64,000 nt of DNA from Cercospora beticola (taxonomy: Eukaryota > Ascomycota > Dothideomycetes > Mycosphaerellales > Mycosphaerellaceae). The stretch lies in contig NC_088939.1 of assembly GCF_033473495.1 (NCBI RefSeq), positions 4,898,001 to 4,962,000 of the forward strand, read 5' to 3'. Positions 1-11,545 of the stretch are shown piece after piece (positions within the stretch are counted from its first letter, which is position 1; every line of letters begins with the position of its first letter). The translations under genes were made by a program, and so were the position numbers. The notes beneath the pieces were generated by a model. It ran no database searches. It saw nothing but the letters and a program-made list of their open reading frames with translations, and was not told the origin of the DNA.

Positions 1-130
1 ACCAAGAATCCTCCGTCACGACCATTCTGGAAGTTGGACACATTCACAGTAATCTTCGATTCGGCCTCCGAACTCTTGCTACCACGATCATGAAATTTCA
101 TTAGAACATCATGCTACTCACTAAATCCAT

Positions 131-3100
131 TCAACCTACCCAGATTATGACCTTGATCTCCAGCGATTGCGCAGTCCTAATCGCACAGACGAGACACGGT
201 CCACCCTCGCGCACCACAATAGCATGCTTGCTTCGCTCACTGCACCAAGCCCGAGCAAGCACTTCTGCGCCTTTGCCAGTCGCATTAATCATCATGCACT
301 TTCCACCTTCCCCTTCATCATCGTCATCCTCTGGAATGTGATCATTCAACTTCTCAGCCTCCCATGCCGTGAGCTGGAACTGCTTCAGCTCGCGACGGTG
401 GACCTTGTGGGGGCCATTATAGCATACTGGCAAAGTGATGAATATTGGGTTGGTGTAAAGCGTGTAAGTGACCGGATCTTGTTGTTGACCAATTGAGAAT
501 GTGATACTTGCTCGGTATTCTGCTTCGACGTCGGTTTCTTCTGTGGTTGTGCTTTCTCCAGGCTCTGCTGTTAAACGCTTCAGCGCAATACTGGTTACTT
601 CGACATTGCTCTGTGATTTGGGTGGTGGCTGCGGAGCAGTATAAGCCTCATTTGAAGTCATGTCTGCAATATACGCATCGGTGTCTTCTTTCACGTCTGG
701 TTTGGTATACTTGTAGCGTTCATGACGGCCGCCGATGTAAATGGTGTTATCGCCGGCTTGCACAGGTCTCTGGGGAGGTATTGGCCGTGCCGTGAGTCTC
801 ACGAGCAGTGGATTGAATGGCCCGGGTGTAGGTGGACTGATTTCCACCGCAGGCAGAGGACCCACCCAGCCACCTAGTGATTTGACGCCAGGCATTGCGC
901 CGAGGACTCGACCGACAGCACTTCGTGCTCGCCAGTAGCTCTGCTTCTCCAGAATAACGTTGCTGTCGAGATACTTGGCGACACCCAGCGTTTTTGCCAC
1001 CGAGGGCGAACACTGAATCAATGTAGCCATAATTTTGAATGCAAAGTGCTTCCCGGGTAGCGTAAGCCCGTATAGCCAGTCCGCAACGTATCCGTTCACT
1101 TGGCCGCCATTGTGCATCTTGGTGTAAGCTTCTTCCGCATTCACACGTGCTTCGTTAGTATATGGCCAGCGCATCCTCTCGGCAAAGCGAAGAAGACCAT
1201 CCACTTGGCTCTCATGGACTTGCGAATAGAATTGTATAGTGTGTCCCATTACGTTCCATTTGTGATCTCTCATCTTGACGGCCATCTCGTGCTTGAGCTT
1301 CTGTTCCCTGGTGTTGTCGAAATCAGCATTCCAGTCCTGTATTCTTAACTTCACATATTCCAGGTTCGATTCCATCACAGCCTTATATTCTTGATCGGCA
1401 AGCTGTGCAGCTGTCGTGTAGGCCTCAAGTGCCTGATCCAGTTGATTCAACAAAAGTCGCGCAGCTCCCATGCAGCCCCATGCCTTTGCGCTTTTCGGGT
1501 CCATTTCCTTCGCATTCCACCCATCGTACAATGCCTCGGCGTGCTTTGATAATTTCAGATAAGCGCCAGAACGGTTGAGAAGGTAGACGAGATTTCTACC
1601 TCCAATCTCAATTGCTTTTGTAAACAAATCCACGGCTTCTTGATCTTTTCCTTGTTGCATAGCCGTTTCACCTTCGAGGTTGTACGCGTCGGCCTTGGCT
1701 GCGTCCTCTGCGGAATTGGGTATCTTTTTGAGTTCTTCGGGCACAGGGGCAGGCTTGAGCACAACCCGCACGTTCTTGATCCATTGATCACTAATAATGA
1801 GCGTGGCTAAAACACGTGCCGTGAGACCAGATATCCAGGAGTTGCGGTATTGCTGCATTCTTCTGGCCAGTTCGACACCGAGGATAAACTGCAGAAGAAG
1901 ATTCCAGACCTCTTGTTGATTCATACAAAGTACGAAGATGGCAGATTGGTGGACAAAATGAGTGAAGATGTCATCCCGGTTAAGACTTGCGTACAACTCG
2001 CTAAGCTCGTTTGCAGGATCAAATTGTCGAGCAGGATCTAACCATGTCGTGGTGCTCTTGAGGAAGTCGTGAAGGTCATAATAGTCTTCTTGAACGTTCT
2101 GTCCCAAGCGATGAGTCTCAGTGCGTAACTCTTCCAAGCGGCGGAGCAGTCGTTCTGCGGGAATTGCCATCGTGGCCGTGGACACGAGAAAGGTATTCTC
2201 GCGCTTGATGCCGTAGACCTCCTCGTAGTCCCACACCTCTAGCGCAAAGCCTTCTAGCGTCACTGTACCTGGATTGACGTTCTCGTACTTCGGGCTCGTT
2301 TCCGGGTCGAAGAAAACGCCATCTTCTTCTTCATCATTGTCGTATTGACTCTTCTTCAGCTTTTTGATAAATTTCTTTTTGTGGTACGCATCGAGAGCAG
2401 CATGCTGCGACTTGGTGAAGCCTTTCTGTTGACTTTCAAATGGGGAGCCCCTCGCATGCTCATTACTACCTTGCCAACTCACGTGGGCGGTTGTTTTGGC
2501 ACTCCACGCCGCTGGACCGATGAGCGAGACCACGAGTGCTCCTGTACCAAGGTCATCCTCGAACACTTTGATTACGTCAAGACGCTTTTCAAGAGCATCA
2601 AGCGCCGCATCCGGATCTTTGGAGGCGGCAGCGGCTTCGATGGTCATTGGAACAGCCGGCTTCTTCCCCGGAAATTGAATGCTGCTCTCCGTTTTGCGAT
2701 GGCCGAAAATGCCTGACAAACCACTATTGCGTTTGCTCGTCGGTCCTGCGACCACCGTGGATGGTTCGCCGCCACTTTGAGATGGGCTTGGTTCTGGGGC
2801 TTGCGTTACGCCTAATTCGACGAGGCGCTCAGATATGATGTCGGAAATATCGGGATCCTGCTCTGCAGATGCTCGAGCAAGCAGGGACAACAATCGAACG
2901 TTCGATTCTCGCCCAATTTCTTTCTTGGTAGCATCTTTGAAATTCAAGTTTGGGAACAGGCGTACCAGAATATTGTTGAATTGGCGGATCTCCTGCACCA
3001 TCTGTTGGAATTTGGTCTTGTCATTGACAGCCCAGACTGTCATATTGCCAGGAGTCGCGGCCTGCTGGCGATCTCTTCCTACTTTGGCGCCAGCCTAGAT

Positions 3101-3520
3101 CCTCATTAGTAGCTGCAGAAGCCCTTCCAACACAAGTGCATATCTCCTTACTTTGCTAAGCCAGCCTTTCATGCCGGAAGATGGAGCTGGGTCACCATTC
3201 GGGGATACCTGGACCAACCCATAGCGGCTTCGCAGCTTTTTGGTATCATTGAAGGTCTGCTGAATACCACCCAGCGCCTGAAAGACGACCTTTTTGATCT
3301 GATCCTCTTGCAGACGAGGATCCCATTGCCCTAATCCGGCTTCGAATTCTCTGAAGCCAACAGCATCTCCCCAAGCCAGAAGGCGAAGTCTTTCAATTTC
3401 AAGCTTCGGCCGACAAAGCTCAAATTCAGGTCCGTTCCTTTTTGAATGGCCAACGATGTCGAAAACATTCACACATGCCCTCCAGGCTCCTGCAACACTT
3501 GGTGAAAAGCTGATTGCCAT
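131..3520 (-). CDS. HeLo-domain (prion-inhibition and propagation) protein with TPR repeats
   Basis: Two exons on the minus strand, 3520-3152 and 3094-131, give about 1110 residues. The intron (3151-3095, 57 nt) has donor GTAAGG, a TACTAAT branch site and a TAG acceptor, and splicing joins the two reading frames exactly. Residues about 1-200 match the HeLo domain: a hydrophobic helix with ACVNVFDIV, then FELCRPKLEIERLRLLAWG, then WAVNDKTKFQQMV after the splice. HeLo domains of HET-S-type proteins insert into membranes and kill incompatible cells. Residues about 590-690 hold about three TPR units. The C-terminal third is not recognised and carries an acidic run. No short amyloid motif was recognised at the end. 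I chose the Met at 3520 because HeLo proteins start just before this helix; an in-frame Met lies at 3601. The role could be a cell-death effector or a domesticated relative. Confidence 0.85.
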
Positions 3521-4799
3521 TGTTAGATCATTCGACAATGCTTTTCCGTGCCCATAGAGATTTCTTCTCCTCAGATCCAGTCGTCTATGCTGGCCCAACA
3601 AGAGCTCCGTGCAGCGCTTCGTTTACCAGCGCAAAGAGTGCGCAGAACACCTGCAGGATGTGAGAATGGTGAAAGCAGGCGCAGCAGCGCGAACTGTTCG
3701 TGCTAAGCCTCAGTCATTCGTGCTTTCGAAGGATTGCGCTGCCATGAAGAGGGGCTGGCTTGGCACAGCCACGGTCAAGACAGCCTCAAGCCAGGCGCAA
3801 ATGCGAGCTGTTGTTTGGATGCGCCAAGAATCCTCCGTGATGATCAGACTGGTCCTTTGCGATGATCCCTTGGCATGTCGATACTATCGTAGCACGAAGT
3901 GCTCCCGCCCATGGGTCTCAGGAAGAGTTTGACTATCATGCTGTGAGACCGCATCGCGATTGATATCATCAGTCTACTTGGAGCAGTTACAGCAGCTCCG
4001 ATTGGGGAGAAAGACCTGCTGCCTCGGCCGCCATAGCTTTAATGGGTCTGTACACTGAGACTCGAGAAAACCCCGTTTTCTAGCAGCGTTCTGATGCGCT
4101 AGGATCTCGTGTCTTCGAGAGATGTACCCCATTGCCAGGCCACTTCACACTGGTATGCACACTGTCGACTGCGACATCACAGTCCCTGACGGGTCTCATG
4201 TTGGGGCATCGATGTAGCTTACGACAAGTTCCACAAGTAAGGGGTCCAGAGAGCCGGCGACGATACGAAAGCGGAATCAAATTGGCACGAATGTCTGTGT
4301 GGCAGGAAGAAGTGATGTGGGAACAGTGTTCATGTTGGTGTCACCATCGGAAAAGTCGGCCCGAATCTTTATGCCTCAGGCATAAAATTGACATGTAACT
4401 TCACCGTCGTGTCATCGTGTCCGACGTGCTGCAAGCCACGTCCAATATTGTCCATTGTCCTCAGCCTCAAGAAGCTCAATCGCTTGGAGATGTGTCCATA
4501 ATTGCCTGAATTCTCTGACAATGATGGCGCCAGCCTTAATCGCCCTTCAAGAGCACGAAGTCCATGCTACAACCACTCTCTGATCCCCCCGAAGGCCCAG
4601 GATGCTGGCAGTAGTCTGACCACGAATGAGCCGGATCTCCTGAGTCCTTACTCCATCCTAAGCGTCAGCCACAACGTATGAGATCTCCGTCGGCCACTCC
4701 GTGTAGTCACGATGTTCATCCTGCATGTGGCTGCGTCGGAGTGAACCTACTCGCTCTAAAGGTGGCGATCTCAAGATCAGGCCCGTCCATGATTCGTAG
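3521..4799. other. Intergenic stretch without a supported gene
   Basis: Short open frames occur here but none has a recognisable domain, consistent splice signals or start context. A 15-base match (ccaagaatcctccgt) links about 3826-3840 with the first bases of the window, too little to interpret. The right end may contain the lost 5' part of the decayed gene that follows. Confidence 0.4.
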
Positions 4800-5700
4800 A
4801 TATCAGTCTTTGGAAGATGCACTTGCCTAAGGAGAACCAGCCCAAGCAAGCTCAAGCGACAAGCACACCGACAAGCACAATTACGCCGCTCGTGACTACG
4901 ACGCCGACCTTTCCATGCAACTATCAACAGCGACAATTTCAGGAGAGCACTATACCCCAACCCTGACAAAGGCTCCAAGTACGATAGTCACGCCACTTTT
5001 TATACGCCCGCAAATGAGTAGACCGTGAGCGAGTTTGTGACGCCACTGTCCACTGTCTCTCCCACTGTACAGGAGACGTTCACAGAAACCACAACATCTA
5101 CGGAGACTCTCTCTTCGACGTCTTTCTCAACGCCATATATAGCAAGCACACCTGTCGAGGTCGTGACCCCAACGACTACCACAACGAAAACAATCACATC
5201 TGCACCACTTACGACAACGACTGTCTGGACTACCATCTTCACATCCACAAGTACCATCACACTCCGCGCCACAGTCTATGAAACAACGACCATCACCAAC
5301 TCGGTCAGCCCTTAACCTATCCAACTCATCCGCAATGGCAATTTCAACGGCAACAGTCTCGACAACTGGACTAAGAGCGCAGCAGACCAAGCAGCCGCTC
5401 TTGGCGCTCAGAATGAAGCTGGCTTCGTCCAAATCAACAATGCCGGAGGCTCTGGTACTGTGCGAAGTGTGGGCCTGGGACAAGATTTTGCATTCACCCG
5501 AGGGCACAGTTTCACCCTCACTGCCAATTTTGCTATCATCGTGATTTGCAGTTCCGAGCTCAGAGGACCGCAAGCTGGTGTACACTGTTATGACAATCAG
5601 TTTACGGGAAGCAAGAACCTGGTCTTTGATCTGAAGAGAGCGGTATCTGCGATGGCCACTCATTAATTGCTTGCTGCTCTGATCTTTGGTCGACCAGCTG
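4800..5700 (+). pseudogene. Decayed Thr-rich secreted/cell-wall-like protein gene
   Basis: One reading frame (codons beginning at positions divisible by 3) encodes a gapped but coherent protein: a segment ending YTPANE, a TAG at 5019-5021, a Ser/Thr-rich stretch of about 95 residues, a TAA at 5313-5315, then IRNGNFNGNSLDNWTKS followed by a beta-rich segment. The layout (Thr-rich stalk, then a carbohydrate-binding-like NGxF...W module) is common in fungal extracellular proteins. Both stops could each come from a CAG or CAA glutamine codon by one C-to-T change (inference). Near 5560 the likely sequence moves to another frame (KLVYTV...TIS), suggesting a frameshift. No start codon or signal peptide is visible. 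An alternative is a live gene with introns that remove the stops, but I see no fitting splice sites. Confidence 0.55.
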
Positions 5701-6775
5701 GAACAGCGAATGTCGCGGTGTCATGCAACAGTATTTCCTTGCAAGTCTTGTCATGAGAGATGAGTCGGAGATGGAAGTTTGGAATCGAAGACGATACAGA
5801 TCCATTCAGCCATCACTAGAGAAGTAGTTTGAAAGACGCCATGATGCGTCAAGACTGGCAAAACGACGACGATTTCCTCAAATTTTGGACTTGATCAATT
5901 CATCTCCACCATACTGCATTTGCTGGTCATGTGAAAAAGTGTAGGTACTTTAAGCTTGCCACCTGGATTGCTAATCAACAGAGTAGGTCGTGGCGTTCCT
6001 CTGCTTTGCATGTTGATGAGGAAGGTCATGCATCCCTTTGTCATCGCCGGTACTGACAAATCAACATACATGAATTGGTACTCTTCTCGTCACTGCGCGT
6101 GGTCAATGCATTGTGGGGTAATCGCAGTCGTTGGTACAGAATGTTACACCGCAGGACCTGAAAACCTTTGAAATGCTCGGGGATACTTGTGAAGTAGTGG
6201 TAGTGGTAGATGTGGCTTCGGGCCAGGATGAGGATGCTTTGCTAACGCGCTACAGATGTGCTTGCAGTCGATCGGCGAGCGCATCGGAGGGACAATGTGA
6301 GCCATCTTCGATTCACGCGCTAATAGCTCCAGCACCATAAAACTGAAACAAACAGCCTAAGAGCGATGCTTCCTATGGCTGTCCGATCTTGTCTACATCA
6401 TGTGATACTTCATCCCGCTCCATTGCCTGGATGTGCCACTTTTTGCGCCAATCTGCAACGACATGGAAACTGCGTCGTATCCATCGACCAATGCTCTTAC
6501 GCGCGACATATACATCCCTGAGCATGCTGCTTCACAGAGCTACTCCGCTCTCCACATCAATGCACAATCAAGCCCTCGTTGGCGCCAAGCCGGGGGCATG
6601 GAGGCGTCCAGCATAGGAAAATGCACTTCGTGCATATGAAGAAGGCTTCAAGCAGGAATTGTTTCTTATTCTTCTCCTCATACTTCTCACATCACCTTTA
6701 TCGAACCGTCACAACGAACCTGCAGCAGACTTGTCAGCCTTGACGATTAAACGTTTGAACCATATATTGGACGCA
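5701..6775. other. Intergenic stretch without a supported gene
   Basis: Only short low-quality open frames. A TATA-like catatatt at about 6761-6768 sits close to the start codon of the next gene; the promoter of that gene must lie in this interval. Confidence 0.4.
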
Positions 6776-8681
6776 ATGTATATCAACAGTCTCATCACAT
6801 TCATTGGCCTCGCAACTGGAGTTCCCGCTTTCCAACCAGTAAGTTTGATTGTTATCTCATCTGTTTAGAAGGTGCTCTTGCTAAAATGAAGATAGAATGA
6901 AGTATGTCAAAGCCTCAAGTGTGCTGTGTCTTTCACGGAAGCTGATAACATGCAGGGGCCAGAATGCAAACTCACCTGTGTACGTTGAATACCGGCTCAA
7001 TTGAGCTACTTGACGCTGATGCATAATGTGCAGCGCAGCCGTCTTGGAGCGGTAAGCAAGGAGTTTCCGAAAATATAGTCGCTACAGGCTTGACTTAACT
7101 GTATTGCCGGCAGGAGTATTGCGTAAGCAGCATGACCAAGTCAATGGTCGAACGTTATCTCGGGAGAAGTTTGACCCATCCATAGCCTCCATACCATTGG
7201 GTAGGTGCGAGAGAGAAGGCTTGTAGTCGCACACAATATGGTTGTACGGACGACAACGGGGTGAGTATGGTGATCGATGCTTAACAGCACGAACTTCTAG
7301 CTAATCCTATCGGATCACCTCCAGCGAAATTGCGAAGAGCTCCTTCAGCGACCACCTCTCTGTGTAGTGAATGGTCCATGCATGGCAGGTCCGGCAGGAT
7401 GCCTGGAAGACAAGACAGGAAGGCATGACGGATTGCCTCCTGGAGAATATGTGGGCCACTGCCCAAAACCACAATCGCAGCTTCAATGGTGTCAAAACTG
7501 CCGCAACTCTTGCGCCATGAGATATCCACCCGGCGGAGCAGAGTTCCAAGAGTGTATGCGAGATCGATGTGTAGGTGCAATGGGAGTGAGGCCTCGGTGG
7601 TTTTGTGGTAGTGCCATACTGATCCGGAGTGCATTACTCAGCTTAAAGAATGCCCTTCTAGTCTCCTCGATGAAATACAATACGACGATGCGAAAGCCCG
7701 GTGTGTTCAGAAAGGTTTGCTAGATGGGGACGCCGACTTTCAGACCTGCGTGACGAATTCATTGGTAAGAGAGACCCGACTTCTTGTTTGGCATTCAGGT
7801 AGTCTTACTAATCCTGTGCTTATACTCTAGAACGGGACCGTGGAGGAAGAATATCGTTGCCGCTTGCAATTTTTCGACACCAACACCTATTGTACCGGTC
7901 TCAATTATACAAGCGGCGAGTACAAGTACCAGGACTGCATCACAAAATCAATCGTATGTAGCTTCATCGAGAGGGGCGACTTCCCTCTATCGACTTCTGC
8001 TGGTTGACTTACGTACATGTCAGGGAAGCAGCTGCTCTGATGAAAACCGTTGCCCATACCAGATTTACAGAGCCCGGAAATATTGCGAACGTGACGATGA
8101 TGATGATGACGACCGCTTGAACCTCCACAAATGCATTTCTGATCAGCTGGTACGTACTATAGTTGATAAGCTTGGCTCATGAACGTGGTCTAACGAGAAT
8201 TTTGTGTCTAGGCTGGCCTTTGCTCGAGCGATACCCTATGTGAAGAGCGGTATCCTGATGCACAAAGCTATTGCGCGCCAGAGAATGGCGATGAATACGG
8301 AAACCCGGAGTTCCAAAAGTGTGTCGCAAAGCTACTGGTAAGTCACTTGAGATTTGACAACGCGGGGCTATCTACGTTCTCGTGAACCTGCATTGCTGAC
8401 AACGTACTGTAGGACCCATTCTGTCGCAAGGACTTCGCCTGTGATAAGAGAAAAGAAGATTCCGAGGACTATTGCCGAGACCACGATCATGAAGACCTTA
8501 AGGAACTTGATACAAAGTTTGACAAATGCATGAAAGATTGCCTGGTAAGTCTCCAAGGTTGCCGGAATGGTGGAGCTGCTTGGGGACTGATCTTGCTACT
8601 CACTATCCATAGGGTGCAATATGCCCAGAATACTCGGAAGCCGCCCAACAACACTACAAGCAGTACGCCATGGATTTGTAA
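6776..8681 (+). CDS. Secreted cysteine-rich repeat protein, one repeat per exon
   Basis: My model has 12 exons: 6776-6838, 6956-6979, 7034-7051, 7114-7122, 7186-7260, 7301-7570, 7612-7764, 7831-7953, 8024-8149, 8212-8337, 8413-8544, 8613-8681, giving 395 residues. All 11 introns are phase 0. Exon 1 encodes a signal peptide (MYINSLITFIGLATGVPA). Exons 8-11 each encode one repeat of 41-44 residues with the pattern C-x5-C-x10-C-x14-17-C-[IVM]-x3-[LI] at the exon end; exon 8 has Val for the first Cys. Exon 7 and the end of exon 6 show looser versions and exon 12 is a truncated unit. No known domain is recognised; disulphide-linked extracellular modules are likely (inference). Exons 2-4 (24, 18 and 9 nt) are the least certain part. 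The gene converges on the S9 peptidase gene, with about 155 bp between stop codons. Confidence 0.75.
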
Positions 8682-8835
8682 TGTTGTCGAGCAACCTTCA
8701 AGTGCAGTAACAATAGTGACAACGAGAAAAGGCGTTCTGTGGACAGCAAACAGATTGAACAATGATCAAGACACAAAGGCTTGGAATGGATCGAACTGCA
8801 GGATCGTTTCATCACGGCATTTGGTGGAGCAGGAA

Positions 8836-10698
8836 CTATCCCAACCCCTTCCCATTCTTCCAATTCTTCCAAAACCTCCTAATCTTATTCTGCACCTGGT
8901 GATATTCCTCCTTGAATGCAACCCCATGCCCCGCTCCCGGCACAATCATAAAATCAAAATCCTTTCCCGCCTTATTCAAAGCATTCACAACCTGCAACGT
9001 ACTCGAAGGATCAACATTCCGATCCAACTCCCCCACAAGCAACAACAAAGTCCCATTCAACTTATCCGCATGCACCACATTCGATGCAGTATCATACAAA
9101 GCATCATGCACAGGCCATCCCATATTCAATTCATTCCACCACAATTTGTCGATTCGGTTGTCGTGACAGCCGGCGTCGGCTATGGCGGCGGTGTAGAAAT
9201 CGCTGTGCCAGATGAGAGCACTCATGGCGTTTTGGCCTCCGGCTGAGGCGCCGAAGATTCCGACGCCGCCGGTGAGGTCCATCCATGGTCGGTCTCTGGC
9301 AGCGGCTTTGATCCAGGTGATGCGGTCTGGGAAGCCGGCGTCTTGGAGATTTTTCCAGGCGACGTCTCGGAAGGCTCTGCCTCGCCAGGCGGATCCCATG
9401 CCATCAGATTGCACGACAATGACATCATTCTCATCGGCAACTTTTTGGAAGCGTGACGCCAGATATTTTTGCGTCTCATTGTCTAGTTCTTTCGGCGTAT
9501 CGGCATATTGTGGTGAGGCGTAAACATGTTCGAGCACACGGTAGCGTTTGCTCGGGTCGAAGGTCTTGGGGCGGACTATAATTCCATAAATCTCAGTTTT
9601 ACCATCACGACCTGGAGCGGAGAATCTCTCTGCCAGTGTGACGTTATCCCAGAGTTGGATGTTCACGGCCAATGGTCCAATGCGGTTGCCTTGGAAATCT
9701 CGAAGCACGCCTTGCATAGGCTGGTCGACACGGGACCACATGTCCTCAATCGTACCGTTGTCGTGGACGACATTGTGATGAACACCGTCACCATCAGCTG
9801 TCAATATCTTGAAACCAGTACCATCGTAGTTGATGCGGGCCAGATGCACATGATATGGACTTTGCTCTTCCACCATGCCGTACGCTTGGAAGTACAAGAC
9901 CTGCGCCTTCTCATCGACATAGATGACATCGGCTACATCGAAGCCGTCTTGGGTCACTTGTCTGATCGAGTCTTGGCGGGGAGAAATCCGTCCTTCGTTG
10001 CGAGTAGTGTTGACCAAGTATATTGAGTTCCAGCCATTCCTTTCACTGAGCCACCACATCTGATCGGTCTCGTTCATATAGTCCCATCGAATCTTGTGCA
10101 AGAAATCGATGCCCTTCTCGATGTGCTCTTCTATCAATATTCGGGTATTGCCATTTGTGTCGAGTTCCACCATCCTTAAGGATTTGTAGCCCCTCTCGGC
10201 GATCATGTAACGGTATGTCTGATTTCGAAACCCCCATTGTGCGTCCTCTATCATTGCGTTAGTATCCAAGATGTAGTCATTCCCGATGTCGATCTGTTTC
10301 TTCGCGACAAGGTCATAAAGTCGAGGTTGTTTGATAGTGATGTTGTCACCTGGCTTTTCGTATTCAAATTCGATCAGCCTAGGCTGAATTTGATCTGTCG
10401 GACTCGATTCGACCAATGTGACACTGCGGTTCTGACCAGGTGTAGCGACCTGATAGACCACTGCATACTTGGCGTCCTGAGATTTGTATATCGTCTTATT
10501 GTCAAATTGCGTTTCCTCTGTTGCAGTCGTCGAAAGTGCCGTCTCTATCCCAGCCCCGTCGGTCATGTAGAGATTGAAAGCCTTCACTGACAATTTTGGA
10601 AACGTCTCTTGGGTCTCAATGGGATTGACATTAAGCCGCAAACAAAAGGCATGCCCAGTGTGACAGATCAGGAGCCATAGGAAAGTGGACCAGGCCAT
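8836..10698 (-). CDS. Secreted S9-family (DPP IV-like) serine peptidase
   Basis: An uninterrupted frame of 620 residues. The first about 18 residues (MAWSTFLWLLICHTGHAF) form a signal peptide. A beta-propeller-like middle portion is followed by an alpha/beta-hydrolase domain. The nucleophile is Ser485 in GASAGG, the acid most likely Asp563 in DRNVDPSS (Asp559 is nearby), and the base His591 in GAGHGVAF. The ADAGCHDNR segment resembles the region after the nucleophile in DPP IV-type enzymes. The family cleaves dipeptides or oligopeptides, often after proline. At 620 residues it is shorter than typical DPP IV (about 750), mainly in the propeller half. Many N-glycosylation sequons fit secretion. 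The exact P1 preference cannot be read from the sequence. Confidence 0.88.
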   Translation of the reverse strand: MAWSTFLWLLICHTGHAFCLRLNVNPIETQETFPKLSVKAFNLYMTDGAGIETALSTTATEETQFDNKTIYKSQDAKYAVVYQVATPGQNRSVTLVESSPTDQIQPRLIEFEYEKPGDNITIKQPRLYDLVAKKQIDIGNDYILDTNAMIEDAQWGFRNQTYRYMIAERGYKSLRMVELDTNGNTRILIEEHIEKGIDFLHKIRWDYMNETDQMWWLSERNGWNSIYLVNTTRNEGRISPRQDSIRQVTQDGFDVADVIYVDEKAQVLYFQAYGMVEEQSPYHVHLARINYDGTGFKILTADGDGVHHNVVHDNGTIEDMWSRVDQPMQGVLRDFQGNRIGPLAVNIQLWDNVTLAERFSAPGRDGKTEIYGIIVRPKTFDPSKRYRVLEHVYASPQYADTPKELDNETQKYLASRFQKVADENDVIVVQSDGMGSAWRGRAFRDVAWKNLQDAGFPDRITWIKAAARDRPWMDLTGGVGIFGASAGGQNAMSALIWHSDFYTAAIADAGCHDNRIDKLWWNELNMGWPVHDALYDTASNVVHADKLNGTLLLLVGELDRNVDPSSTLQVVNALNKAGKDFDFMIVPGAGHGVAFKEEYHQVQNKIRRFWKNWKNGKGLG

Positions 10699-10752
10699 GG
10701 TTTACAACAATATGCAGGAGTTCTGTCGCGCCGTCACATTTGAACGTAGGTT

Positions 10753-10763
10753 CTATTTTATAT
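10753..10763 (-). promoter_or_regulatory. TATA-like element of the S9 peptidase gene
   Basis: On the minus strand this reads ATATAAAATAG, about 55 bases upstream of the peptidase start codon. Position and sequence fit a TATA box; no transcript data support it. Confidence 0.4.
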
Positions 10764-11545
10764 GTCGATGGCATAACCGATTCTCCCGGCGTACATCAAC
10801 AAGGTATCCGGTTCTCCCAGTGTATATCGATGTCATGACCGATTGTGCCAGTCTAGTGGTCGAGATCGTCGTCTTGTAGTGCTTACTGCTGCAGTGCGAG
10901 TGTGCCACCATTCTGAGGTCGTAGCATTATAGGTGAGAGGTCTCCAGCACTAAGTAGTCAGTGGTCGATACGTACTGTAATCCGAAATTAGTCCATTACA
11001 ATCAGACGGATTCTACCGTGAGTGGATTGCTAATTGCTGGAAGTACACGTGGATTGACGAAGAGTGAGCCATGAATACATATCGCTATGATGCTCTCCTG
11101 ATGGCTTGTGTTAGTCAATATGCTTGGGCGAATCCGTTTGCGACGTTCGTGTCGCAGTGCCACGATGCCATTCTACGCATTCCGCACAAGCAGAGGATGA
11201 ACGATTGACCGATCGCAGTCTTATCTTGCCAACGATTTTTTCCGTCAGGACGCGGGCGCGGGCGCGGTACCGCTGTGTTGTGTCCAGCTACTGCGTCAGG
11301 CGCGCCAAGACTCGGTCACACGTAGCGTCACGACCATCGCCTTCCAAAACAAACCACTGGGTGTAAGATGGAGATGAAGCTAGGTGGTCAACAAGGTGGT
11401 GTCGTGGCTGCTGCACGAGTTGGTGTTTGCACGATGTATCCCCGAGGACTTCATCGAATTCCTAATCAAGTTTGAAGGTCAATTTCACGGCGAGTCCGTG
11501 CTCGGATCGCATCGACCAGCAGGCCATGACCTCGACACACCAGAC
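10764..11545. other. Divergent upstream region of S9 peptidase and Zn2Cys6 genes
   Basis: No coding segment supported. An open frame continues upstream of the transcription-factor start, from a GTG at 11384, but has no ATG. The interval must hold the promoter of the transcription factor. Confidence 0.45.

Noticed and set aside
1360..1375. tRNA B-box-like sequence GGTTCGATTCC
   Set aside because: It lies inside the HeLo-TPR coding region and no A box or cloverleaf surrounds it.
1..3850. 15-base exact match between the window start and about 3826-3840
   Set aside because: Too short to claim a repeat; extended similarity fades at once and may be chance.
11384..11545. 54-residue extension of the Zn2Cys6 protein
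   Set aside because: It begins with GTG, contains no ATG, and lies upstream of a well-placed Met.
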